NCBI GenBank assembly: GCA_029937135.1
Contig: JAPYQX010000168.1
Location: 1 to 6,621 of the forward strand
Source: Nitrospinota bacterium
Lineage (GTDB): Bacteria > UBA8248
DNA length: 6,621 nt
Direction of reading: 5' to 3'
Part shown: piece after piece, positions 1-6,021 of the stretch
Numbering within the stretch: position 1 is the first letter of the stretch
Layout of the letters: each line of letters begins with the position of its first letter
Notes under the pieces: model-generated
What the model was told of the DNA's origin: nothing
The model's database searches: none
The model's input: only the letters and a program-made list of their open reading frames with translations
Program-made: the position numbers and the translations under genes

Positions 1-422
1 ACGGCGATCTGGACCAGCAGGAGAGAGTTGAGTGCCCCCTGCTTGTCGTCGTTCAGCTGCACAAGGCTTATATCCGGGCGAATTTCAAGGAGGTCCAGCT
101 TGAGGATATTCATGTGGGACAACCGGTCACGATTACCGTTGACGCCTATCCGGAGCATCCTTTCACGGGCCGTGTGGGCAGTGTCTACTCCGGAACGGGC
201 GACGCGTTTTCCCTTCTTCCCGCCGAGAACGCCACGGGCAATTGGGTGAAAATCATGCGCCGCATCCCCGTCAAGATTTTACTGGATGAATCTCCTCCTC
301 CCCGGTATCCTCTGTTGGTCGGAATGTCCGCCAAGGTGCGGGTCGATGTGCGCGACCGAAGCGGCTCCCGCCTTCTGGCCTATCCGAGCCGCACGCAGAA
401 AAACACGACCATCCCCCGTTGA
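1..422 (+). CDS. emrA: EmrA/HlyD-type periplasmic adaptor subunit, 3' end only
   Basis: This is the C-terminal part (about 139 residues, reading from base 3) of a membrane fusion protein that links an inner-membrane drug transporter to an outer-membrane channel. Visible family signatures are ANFKEVQLEDI followed by GQPVTITVDAYP (end of the lipoyl/barrel-sandwich domain and the beta-barrel), then FSLLPAENATGNWVKI and RRIPVKI, which are typical of EmrA-like adaptors. The protein ends in a short polar tail at TGA 420-422. The stop overlaps a possible TTG start of the transporter (TTGA), so the two genes are probably one operon. The stretch before PLLVVV is shorter than I expect for the family, possibly a small deletion. 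The N-terminal membrane anchor and coiled coil lie outside the window. The family call is firm; the exact symbol is by similarity and gene order. Confidence 0.88.
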   Translation, partial: GDLDQQERVECPLLVVVQLHKAYIRANFKEVQLEDIHVGQPVTITVDAYPEHPFTGRVGSVYSGTGDAFSLLPAENATGNWVKIMRRIPVKILLDESPPPRYPLLVGMSAKVRVDVRDRSGSRLLAYPSRTQKNTTIPR

Positions 423-2005
423 GCCGGAATACGGAATCCTCCGCCCCCATGCGCGGCGGGGAAGCCGCCGCCGAGCATGGCCTCCCCGTCGGCAAGCGGA
501 GGATGGTGACGTTCGCCGTGATGTTCGCGGCGTTCATCTCGGTCCTGGATTCGACGATTGTAAACGTCGCCCTCAGAAATATGCGGGGGGCCTTCGGGGT
601 CGATCTTTCCATGATCACCTGGGTCGCCAGCAGCTACACCATCGCTCAGGTCATCATGATCGTCATGTCCGCCTGGTGGAGCACGCTCCTGGGCCGGAAA
701 CGGTTTCTCCTCATATCCCATCGTTGTTTTCACCCTCGGCTCCGTGTTGGCCGGCACGGCGACCACCTTCAACGAAATGATCATTTACCGAATTCTCCAG
801 GGAGCGGGGGGGGGAGCCTGGTCCCGATTTCCCAGGCGATTTTGAGGGAGTCCTATCCGCCGAGACTGCACGGCGCCGCGATGGCGAGATTCGGAATGGG
901 GGTTGTCCTGGCGCCGGCTCTCGGGCCGGTGGTGGGGGGCTATCTCACGGAGGAATTCGGGTGGCCCTGGATTTTCTACATCAATGTTCCTTTCGCCATC
1001 GTGGGCTTTCTTCTGGTAAACGCCTACGTGAAAGACCCGCCGTACCTGAAGCGGGGGATTCAGAAGGTCGATTGGGCGGGGATCGCTTTCCTCACCATAG
1101 CGATCACGGGCGTTCAAATCGTGTTGGAACGGGGCCAGGAGGAGAATTGGTTCGATTCGAACTGGATCATCGCCGTTACCGCCATCACGGCAATTTCCCT
1201 CGTTGCGCTGGTGTTGTGGGAACTCCGCACTAACGAGCCCATCGTGGATTTACGGGTGCTTCGGAACATTCCCCTGGCCGTCGGATCGGGCATCATGCTC
1301 ATCTTCGGCATCGCCCAGTTCGGGACGACATTTATTCTGCCCCAGTTTCTCCAGGACCTTCTTCAATACACGCCCTATCACGCCGGGATGATCATGGCGC
1401 CCAGGGGGGTCATGCTGTTCCTGACCCTGATCGTGGTGGGACGCCTGTTCAGGTATGTCGATTCGCGTTATTTCATCCCGGTCGGGGCCGCCCTGATCAT
1501 TTTCGGAATGGCGGTTTTCTCCGGCCTCTCTCTCGATGCGGGCTTTTGGAACATGCTTCCCGGCCTGATTCTTCTCGGGATGGGAGCGCCCTTTATATTC
1601 ATCACACTTTTCACGATTTCCCTCGGCAGCGTCCCGCCGGAGGATACGACCGCGGCGGCGGGAATATTCAATCTCGCCCGGCGAATGGGGGGAAACATCG
1701 GCTTCGCCCTTCTCACGACGATACTGGAGCGCCGCGTCGCCTTTCACCGGATTAACCTGATACCAAACATCACGGAAACGAACGAGGCCTTTCTCCGGTT
1801 CAAGGCCAGGATCACCGAGTCCCTCCTTCAGCAACAGATCCCCTCGAGCCTCACTTCCCCGAAATCCCTCGCCCTGGCCGACAGGATGGTGGAGAGGCAG
1901 TCGATTATGCTTGCCTACAACGATCTTTATATGTTCCTGGGGGTGATGTTTCTGGCTATCGTTCCGTTGGTTTTGTTCTTTAAATTCCCCAAACGGGAGG
2001 CGTAG
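419..2005 (+). CDS. emrB: DHA2-family MFS drug transporter, EmrB/QacA type, with internal compensated frameshift
   Basis: This is a proton-driven multidrug efflux pump of the inner membrane, partner of the upstream adaptor. The 528-residue length fits 14-helix DHA2 proteins. Helix 1 carries LDSTIVNVAL (motif D1), LLGRKRF (residues about 91-97) matches the motif-A loop, and APALGPVVGG is motif C of helix 5; further hydrophobic helices follow to the C-terminus. Residues about 101-129 are polar, His/Arg-rich and unlike the family. The other frame from base 720 gives IVVFTLGSVLAG and MIIYRILQGAGGG, the expected helix 3 and helix 4 start. An extra base near 717-719 and a lost G in the nine-G run 806-814 explain this. 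Possible starts are TTG 419, which overlaps the upstream stop, and ATG 449; neither has a clear ribosome site. If the indels are real, the protein is probably inactive. Confidence 0.88.
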   Translation: MSRNTESSAPMRGGEAAAEHGLPVGKRRMVTFAVMFAAFISVLDSTIVNVALRNMRGAFGVDLSMITWVASSYTIAQVIMIVMSAWWSTLLGRKRFLLISHRCFHPRLRVGRHGDHLQRNDHLPNSPGSGGGSLVPISQAILRESYPPRLHGAAMARFGMGVVLAPALGPVVGGYLTEEFGWPWIFYINVPFAIVGFLLVNAYVKDPPYLKRGIQKVDWAGIAFLTIAITGVQIVLERGQEENWFDSNWIIAVTAITAISLVALVLWELRTNEPIVDLRVLRNIPLAVGSGIMLIFGIAQFGTTFILPQFLQDLLQYTPYHAGMIMAPRGVMLFLTLIVVGRLFRYVDSRYFIPVGAALIIFGMAVFSGLSLDAGFWNMLPGLILLGMGAPFIFITLFTISLGSVPPEDTTAAAGIFNLARRMGGNIGFALLTTILERRVAFHRINLIPNITETNEAFLRFKARITESLLQQQIPSSLTSPKSLALADRMVERQSIMLAYNDLYMFLGVMFLAIVPLVLFFKFPKREA

Positions 2006-2006
2006 T

Positions 2007-2043
2007 CGGGCCGCCGGACCGCGACGTAGGAAGCCTCGGCCCG
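2007..2043 (+). terminator. Possible weak terminator after the efflux operon
   Basis: A perfect 7-bp inverted repeat (CGGGCCG at 2007-2013, CGGCCCG at 2037-2043) starts one base after the transporter stop and is followed by GTTTCG. The loop is long (23 nt) and the T tract has only three bases, so this is a weak candidate for an intrinsic terminator. Confidence 0.25.
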
Positions 2044-2200
2044 TTTCGCAGGAAGCCGCTACCCGCTACGCTGGACCATGCCGCGCGTTCCATTGTAGTC
2101 TTCCTTCCGCTCCGCCGGGCGAGAGATTGGAAGTCCGCCCGGATGCGAATGGCGTGCCGTGGTCCCGCCAGGCCATTGAAATCACTTGCCTCCAGCCCCC

Positions 2201-2229
2201 TTGACATTCGGACGCCGGGAGCGCATAAC
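2201..2229 (+). promoter_or_regulatory. Sigma70-type promoter for the helicase gene
   Basis: A perfect -35 hexamer TTGACA (2201-2206) is followed after exactly 17 bases by CATAAC (2224-2229), which matches four of six positions of the -10 consensus. It points at the helicase gene. Transcription would begin near 2236 and leave a leader of about 170 nt before the ATG. It was found by eye. Confidence 0.5.
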
Positions 2230-2390
2230 CCCGCTGACATTTCTCGCGATCGCGCGTTGTGCTTCCTGCGATTGGAAGCGCCTCTTATCGCGAGACCTAT
2301 CCAGTTACCCTCCGTCTTCTCCAGATGCGCGTGGAAAGCGGTACAAGCCACGATGCACTTGTCCGCCCTATGGGGCGGCGGCTTCTGGCA

Positions 2391-2398
2391 GAAGGAAG
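2391..2398 (+). promoter_or_regulatory. Ribosome binding site of the helicase gene
   Basis: GAAGGAAG lies nine bases before ATG 2408. It decides the start: the next codons give the F-x-x-L-G opening of DEAD-box proteins, while the open frame upstream has no such site and no family likeness. Confidence 0.65.
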
Positions 2399-2407
2399 TT
2401 CATTTAC

Positions 2408-3916
2408 ATGACGCAACGTTCGTTCGCCGATCTCGGCGTGTCGGGGCCGCTTCAGCGCGCCCTTCGCTCCGAGAACTACACTCATCCGACCCCGATTCAG
2501 GATCAGGCCATCCCGCAACTACTCGACGGGAAAGATCTCCTCGGTATCGCCCAGACCGGCACGGGAAAGACCGCCGCCTTCGCGCTGCCCATCCTGCAGT
2601 ATCTTTTCGCAAGCCGGCCCGGCGAGAATATAGACGCTCAAAGAAACGATGCCGGCAAAGGAAACAGCGGCGGCAGACACCGCCGGAGGGCCGTCCCCCG
2701 CGCCCTTATTCTGGCGCCCACGCGCGAGCTCGCCATCCAGATAGGGGAGAGCTTCCGCACCTACGGGCGGCACCTTCCGCTGCGTCACACTGTCATCCTG
2801 GGCGGGGTGAGTCAGCATTCACAGGTCCGCGCGCTCTCCGGCGGTGTGGATATCCTCGTCGCCACGCCGGGGCGCCTGCTCGATCTGGTGGAACAGGGCC
2901 ATGCCCGACTGGGACAGGTATCCCACCTCGTCCTCGACGAGGGCGACCTCATGCTCGATATGGGTTTTCTGCGCGATGTGCGGAAGATCATCGCCGCGCT
3001 TCCCGCGAAGCGGCAGACAATGCTCTTTTCGGCGACCATGCCATCCGACATCTCGCGCCTTGCCCGGGAGATTTTGAACGATCCCGTCCGCGTCGAGGTC
3101 TCTCCGAGGACCATCACCGTCGAGAAGGTCGATCAGCGCGTCTTTTTCGTCGATACGGGAAACAAGCGCGCCCTCCTGGCCCATCTCCTACGGGACGCCG
3201 GCATGAGCCGCGTGATCGTCTTCACGCGCACGAAGCGGGGCGCGAGCCGCCTCGCCATGCAACTCGAAAAATCGGGCATTTCGACCGAGTCCATCCACGG
3301 CGACAAGGCCCAGAACGCCCGCCAGAGCGCCCTCGCGCGGTTCCGGAACGGGCACGCCCGCGTCCTTGTCGCCACCGATGTCGCCGCGCGCGGCATCGAC
3401 ATCTCCGGCGTGACCCACGTCGTCAATTATGAGCTGCCCAACATCCCCGAGAGCTACGTCCACCGCGTCGGGCGGACCGCCCGGGCCGGGGCCGGGGGTG
3501 TCGCGCTCTCGTTCTGCGACGCCTCCGAGCGCCCCTTCCTCCGCGGTATCGAACGGGTGACGAAGCGGCCCATTACCGTCGTTGAGAATCACCCCCACCG
3601 GGGTTCGGCCCTGCCCAGGCAGGCCGCATCCGGGGGGCAGGATCCGCGCAAATCGTCCCCGGCGGGGCGAGCGGCGCACAAGAGTGGAACCTCCAAGCGC
3701 AGGGCGGCATCCGGGTTTTCAGGGTCCAACAAGCGCCGCACCGCATCGAACGGAAACGCTCCCAAACGGCAGGGCTGGTCCGGGGAGCGAATCGCTACCG
3801 GCGGGGCTCGCTCCGAGGGGACCAGTCCCTCTAGGACCAGTCCCGGTGGGGACGCGTCTGGTGGTGCCGGGGCGCACCGAAGGCGCAGATCCCGGAGACG
3901 CCCCCCGGCGGCATAG
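2408..3916 (+). CDS. rhlE: RhlE-like DEAD-box ATP-dependent RNA helicase
   Basis: This is a cytoplasmic ATP-dependent RNA helicase of 502 residues, likely working in ribosome assembly or RNA turnover as RhlE proteins do. Motifs in order: Q motif (F6, PTPIQ 27-31), motif I AQTGTGKT 48-55, Ia PTREL 104-108, Ib TPGR 153-156, motif II DEGD 177-180, motif III SAT 208-210, motif V VATDVAARGID 321-331, motif VI HRVGRTAR 352-359. Residues about 395-502 form a Gly/Ser/Arg-rich basic tail, usual for RhlE and probably RNA-binding. Motif II has Gly where the family has Ala, and the next residue is Leu instead of the usual Arg/Lys/His; both differ from common codons by one base. The acidic residues for Mg-ATP are kept. 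The start is set by the ribosome site at 2391-2398. The gene stands alone with its own promoter. Confidence 0.95.
   Translation: MTQRSFADLGVSGPLQRALRSENYTHPTPIQDQAIPQLLDGKDLLGIAQTGTGKTAAFALPILQYLFASRPGENIDAQRNDAGKGNSGGRHRRRAVPRALILAPTRELAIQIGESFRTYGRHLPLRHTVILGGVSQHSQVRALSGGVDILVATPGRLLDLVEQGHARLGQVSHLVLDEGDLMLDMGFLRDVRKIIAALPAKRQTMLFSATMPSDISRLAREILNDPVRVEVSPRTITVEKVDQRVFFVDTGNKRALLAHLLRDAGMSRVIVFTRTKRGASRLAMQLEKSGISTESIHGDKAQNARQSALARFRNGHARVLVATDVAARGIDISGVTHVVNYELPNIPESYVHRVGRTARAGAGGVALSFCDASERPFLRGIERVTKRPITVVENHPHRGSALPRQAASGGQDPRKSSPAGRAAHKSGTSKRRAASGFSGSNKRRTASNGNAPKRQGWSGERIATGGARSEGTSPSRTSPGGDASGGAGAHRRRRSRRRPPAA
3819..3844 (+). repeat. Short tandem repeat in the helicase tail
   Basis: The 11-mer GGACCAGTCCC occurs at 3819-3829 and again at 3834-3844, a 15-base (five-codon) period that encodes a repeated TSP-S/R segment in the disordered basic tail. 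It fits expansion of a low-complexity tail by slippage. Confidence 0.5.
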
Positions 3917-4274
3917 AAAACCTCCGGTCCTGTTTTCCATCGAAAAATCCAAGGCCGTTTATCTTTTCGTCTGGAGTTGTTCCGGATGAGAGGGTGAAGA
4001 AGCGCGGCGGTGAAGGGGAGTAAACCCCAGTTTGCCTAGTGAACCGGGAATTCTGGGTGAAGGATTACCGTGCCGCTCTTGTCACGGGAGAGGCTATGGC
4101 GAGCCTCTGAAAACCATTAAAGGAAGTCCTGCAAAAAAAAATATGCCCGAACTCATGGTATCCTGACCTCCGTATCTTGACGACTTGTTTCCTGTACATG
4201 AAAAATCCCCCCGATTCGGGCGGTCATGCCGAAAGAGTACCGAAAATCCTCTCATCCAACATGGACCGATATGA
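3917..4274. other. Intergenic region with no recognisable gene
   Basis: I see no convincing coding sequence on either strand in these 358 bases. Open frames here are short and have no family likeness. The region contains a 6-bp A/T-rich inverted repeat just after the helicase stop (GAAAAC 3916-3921, GTTTTC 3932-3937) without a T tract, a 7-bp hairpin at 4089-4108, an A9 run near 4133-4141, and a distant 7-bp inverted repeat GCCCGAA/TTCGGGC (4145-4151, 4215-4221). Base composition shifts towards A+T from about 4100. There is no trace of the missing N-terminal half of the nuclease that follows, so a deletion or recombination junction probably lies near 4270. Confidence 0.5.
4089..4108. repeat. 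Perfect 7-bp hairpin in the intergenic region
   Basis: AGAGGCT (4089-4095) and AGCCTCT (4102-4108) flank a six-base loop. Neither strand has a T tract after it, so it is not a standard intrinsic terminator. It might be part of an RNA structure or the remnant of a mobile element; no other sign supports either. Confidence 0.4.
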
Positions 4275-4568
4275 GGGGGGCACGTCAACCTTGTAAGACG
4301 TCTTGCGTTTGGCAGGGTGTTACTCATCGAATTAAAAGGGAAAGACAAATATAAACGGACAATCGGCAGGGTGTATCTGCTATCGGGGAAAACTCTCTCC
4401 CGGGAACTGGTAAAAGCTGGCCGCTGTTGGTGGTACAAGCGGCATGCTCCAGAAGATCAATACTTGAAGGAATTGGAAGCCGAAGCCAAAGCGGATAAGC
4501 GGGGCTTATGGGCAGACCCATCTCCTACCCCGCCTTGGAAATGGCGCAAAGAAAGGAGAGGGAAATGA
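4275..4568 (+). pseudogene. Staphylococcal-nuclease-like (SNase) gene fragment, C-terminal half
   Basis: The frame open from 4275 encodes the second half of an SNase-like domain: KGKDKYKRTIGRVYL (the family's D-x-Y-x-R-T region, including the Arg equivalent to Arg87 of the S. aureus enzyme), then LSRELVKAG, WWYKRHAP, EAKADKRGLWADP and the terminal PWKWRKERR. The first half, with the V-D-G-D-T and D-A-P-E motifs that carry the calcium-binding and catalytic acids, is absent; an in-frame TGA at 4272-4274 blocks the frame upstream. Only a weak GTG start (4317) is available. The product, if made, would lack nuclease activity. Its stop overlaps the start of the next ORF (ATGA). It could instead be a free-standing C-terminal domain, but decay is the simpler view. 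Confidence 0.72.
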
Positions 4569-4804
4569 TAACGAAACTGATGGTGATCGCGCTATTTTTA
4601 ATTATTGTCACGCCTGCTGTCTCGATGGCTACCAACATGAGAACTGACCAACTGATGTGGAAGTGCAATGGGACGGGGGACAATGATTTCTATAAGGCAT
4701 TTGGGAAAATGCATTGTGCTGGATGTAGCCCAAAATCGATTCGCGTGCTAAAATTGATTCACCCAAAAACAGATTCATTCGAGATAAGGAAGGTGTTTCC
4801 ATGA
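4565..4804 (+). CDS. Small exported cysteine-containing protein, possibly truncated
   Basis: This 79-residue ORF begins with a good signal peptide: MITK, then a hydrophobic core (LMVIALFLIIVTPAV) and a likely cut after SMA. The mature part has LMWKCNGTGDND and KMHCAGC, with cysteines at about 36, 51 and 54. The pattern Leu-x-x-x-Cys ... Cys-x-Gly resembles the first half of small periplasmic Rap1a/Tai-like proteins, but the usual Gly-Tyr-x-x-Gly continuation is missing and the last 25 residues look unrelated, so the gene may be cut short and run on into the leader of the next gene. The start at 4565 is chosen for the signal peptide, the GGAGAGG site at 4554-4560 and the ATGA overlap with the nuclease fragment. 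Its stop overlaps the next ATG in the same way. I do not claim a function. Confidence 0.55.
   Translation: MITKLMVIALFLIIVTPAVSMATNMRTDQLMWKCNGTGDNDFYKAFGKMHCAGCSPKSIRVLKLIHPKTDSFEIRKVFP
4786..4793 (+). promoter_or_regulatory. Strong ribosome binding site of the AhpD-like gene
   Basis: AAGGAAGG stands seven bases before ATG 4801, an almost ideal Shine-Dalgarno sequence and spacing. It supports active translation of the TGA-containing gene and fixes its start. A TAAAAT box (4749-4754) upstream could be a -10 element but has no good -35 partner. Confidence 0.65.
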
Positions 4805-5460
4805 CAGCACGCGTTGAACTCATCGACCCGGCGCAGGCCACCGGCGAGCGAGCGAAATTTTTCGAGGCCACTGAGGAGTTCCGAGGCCGCGTTCCCAACT
4901 CCGCTCGCGCCTGGGCACACATCCCCCACATCGCCAAGCTCCATCTTGCCTTCGGCGCCGCCCTTCAAAGAGAGGGCGCAGGTGGGGTCTTGACCTCGAA
5001 GCTCAAGGAGATGTGCATCATCAAGACCAGCCAGATCAACAGTTGCGCCTACTGAATCACGCACAACACCGCGCTTGGTCAAGCCGCGGGCATCACCGAC
5101 GAACAACTAGAAGCCATCTCGGGCGAGGATTACATGAACTCGGTCCACCTCAGCGCCCGCGAACGGGCCGCCGTCCTCTGGGCCGAGCACGTCACCCTCA
5201 ACACCGCCAAGGAGCGCGACGATGTCTACGAGATCGTCCGAAAGGAGTTCTCTGACCCCGAGCTCGTCGAGCTCACCGCCGTCACCGCTCTGTTCAACCT
5301 CTCAAACCGCGTGCAGGACTCCCTACGTTTTCCCATCGAGAAGGAGAGTGAGGTCAATAAGATCAAGACCTCGGTCCGTACTGACCCTCAAAAGCTAAAG
5401 GCCTACCTCCAGCGCATCGTCGATGATTGGCCCGACGAAATGCCCGAGCCGCAGGGGTAG
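4801..5460 (+). CDS. AhpD-like/carboxymuconolactone decarboxylase family protein, candidate selenoprotein (TGA = Sec at codon 85)
   Basis: The frame runs 219 residues from ATG 4801 to TAG 5458-5460 with a single in-frame TGA (5053-5055). Residues 32-70 (VPNSARAWAHIP ... LKE) open a CMD/AhpD helical domain. The active-site stretch is INSCAY-TGA-ITHNTALGQAAGITDEQ, where family members have C-x-Y-C-x-x-H-N. Glu70 sits twelve residues before Cys82, the spacing of Glu118 and Cys130 in mycobacterial AhpD. The TGA thus replaces the second redox cysteine, giving CxxU. After it comes a second helical part (ARERAAVLWAEHVTLN, LVELTAVTALFNLSNR) that is clearly the same protein. AhpD-like proteins act as thiol peroxidases or disulfide reductases in the cytoplasm. 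A SECIS-like hairpin follows the TGA. The alternative is a nonsense mutation or a base error in a Cys codon (TGC/TGT); separate translation from ATG 5134 would split the domain and is unlikely. Confidence 0.78.
5056..5090 (+). promoter_or_regulatory. Candidate bacterial SECIS element
   Basis: Just after TGA 5053-5055 the mRNA can form an 8-bp stem: 5069-5072 (CCGC) with 5086-5089 (GCGG) and 5073-5076 (GCUU) with 5081-5084 (AAGC), one bulged C at 5085, and a GGUC tetraloop at 5077-5080. The stem begins 13 nt and the loop 21 nt after the TGA, within the range known for bacterial SECIS elements, which are read inside the coding sequence by SelB. The GGUC loop recalls the loop of E. coli fdhF. 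The bulged U seen in the fdhF upper stem is not present. All pairs were read by eye. Confidence 0.6.
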
Positions 5461-5461
5461 G

Positions 5462-5480
5462 CGCTTCCAGATAGGAAGCG
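5462..5480 (+). terminator. Hairpin directly after the AhpD-like gene
   Basis: A perfect 7-bp stem CGCTTCC (5462-5468)/GGAAGCG (5474-5480) with a five-base loop begins two bases after the stop codon. Its place suggests transcript ending or 3'-end protection, but no T tract follows, so it is not a full intrinsic terminator. Confidence 0.4.
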
Positions 5481-5547
5481 GCTGTAGTGCCACAAAATTG
5501 CCCCAATATTTATTACGAGAAGCAAGATGAAAGTTCGTTCCTGACTT

Positions 5548-6021
5548 GTGATCATAAGCACCCTGATGTCCCTACTCCCCATTTCCGCCGAGGGGGCTGT
5601 TGAAGTGGCGGGCCGAGTGGGCCGGATCGTTGACGGCGATACTTTCCTGCTTGGCGGGGTGAATATTCGCCCTGCGGGTTTCGATGCGCCGGAGATGCGG
5701 CAAAAATGCCTGGACGCACGGGAGCGCGAGTACGCTTGTGGCGAGCGGGCGCTGGGAGCACTGGCGGCGCTCATCCGGGGGAAGGTAATGGTATGCATTG
5801 CCACGGGGAAGCGGAGCTACGGCCGCCTTGTGGCGAGGAGCGCGGTCGATGGCCGGGATATCGGATGGGAGATGGTTAAAAGTGGCTGGGCGTTTGTAGA
5901 CCCGCGATTCAGCCAGCAGAACATGCCTGCGCAAGAGGCGGCACGTGGCGAGCGTAGGGGGATGTGGGAAGGGACGTTTAAGTTTCCTTGGAAATGGCGC
6001 AGAGAGAGGCGAAAGCGATGA
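5548..6021 (+). CDS. Thermonuclease-like (SNase family) exported nuclease
   Basis: This is a staphylococcal-nuclease-fold protein, expected to cut DNA or RNA outside the cytoplasm with calcium. It keeps VDGDT (residues about 29-33 from GTG 5548), IRPAGFDAPE (Arg35, Asp40 and Glu43 equivalents), an SYGRLVAR loop (Arg87 equivalent), a GWAFVDPR segment, EAARGERRGMW, and the basic end FPWKWRRERRKR. The uninterrupted frame has 157 residues from GTG 5548, but that start has no ribosome site and leaves a signal peptide without a positive start. ATG 5527 in the same frame gives MKVRS, then TGA (5542-5544), then LVIISTLMSLLPISA, a complete signal peptide apart from the stop codon. The original start was therefore probably 5527, and the gene carries a nonsense codon or a base error at codon 6. 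Its stop overlaps the next ATG (ATGA). Confidence 0.82.
   Translation: MIISTLMSLLPISAEGAVEVAGRVGRIVDGDTFLLGGVNIRPAGFDAPEMRQKCLDAREREYACGERALGALAALIRGKVMVCIATGKRSYGRLVARSAVDGRDIGWEMVKSGWAFVDPRFSQQNMPAQEAARGERRGMWEGTFKFPWKWRRERRKR

Larger units (their letters stand above)
2006..2407. other. Non-coding leader region between the efflux operon and the helicase
   Basis: I see no convincing gene in these 402 bases. The frame of the helicase stays open upstream to about 2186, but the extra residues do not look like the family and have no ribosome site, so they are treated as untranslated. The region holds a possible terminator (2007-2043), a sigma70-like promoter (2201-2229), a perfect palindrome CGCGATCGCG (2245-2254), and an 8-bp inverted repeat TCTCGCGA/TCGCGAGA (2242-2249 and 2288-2295) that could fold in the leader of the helicase mRNA. 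A leader of about 170 nt is long, and RNA helicase genes are sometimes controlled through such leaders; that is only a possibility here. Confidence 0.6.

Noticed and set aside
1980..2351. Minus-strand ORF in the leader of the helicase
   Set aside because: No family likeness, no ribosome site, and it covers a good promoter on the other strand.
2143..3432. Long + strand ORF overlapping the helicase
   Set aside because: Its Arg/Pro/His-rich product is the usual out-of-frame shadow of a GC-rich gene; the helicase frame carries all family motifs.
3188..3679. Minus-strand ORF opposite the helicase
   Set aside because: Asp/Gly/Pro-rich antisense shadow without motifs or ribosome site.
3950..4130. 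Possible group II intron or structured RNA gene
   Set aside because: Several short inverted repeats occur, but no domain V, tRNA cloverleaf or other known RNA core could be traced.
4094..4438. Minus-strand ORF across the intergenic region and the nuclease fragment
   Set aside because: It overlaps clear SNase coding sequence on the other strand and has no recognisable domain.
5542..5560. Selenocysteine at TGA 5542 in the nuclease signal peptide
   Set aside because: A signal peptide position has no redox role, and the only nearby hairpin (5545-5558) is weak and far too close to the TGA to serve as SECIS.
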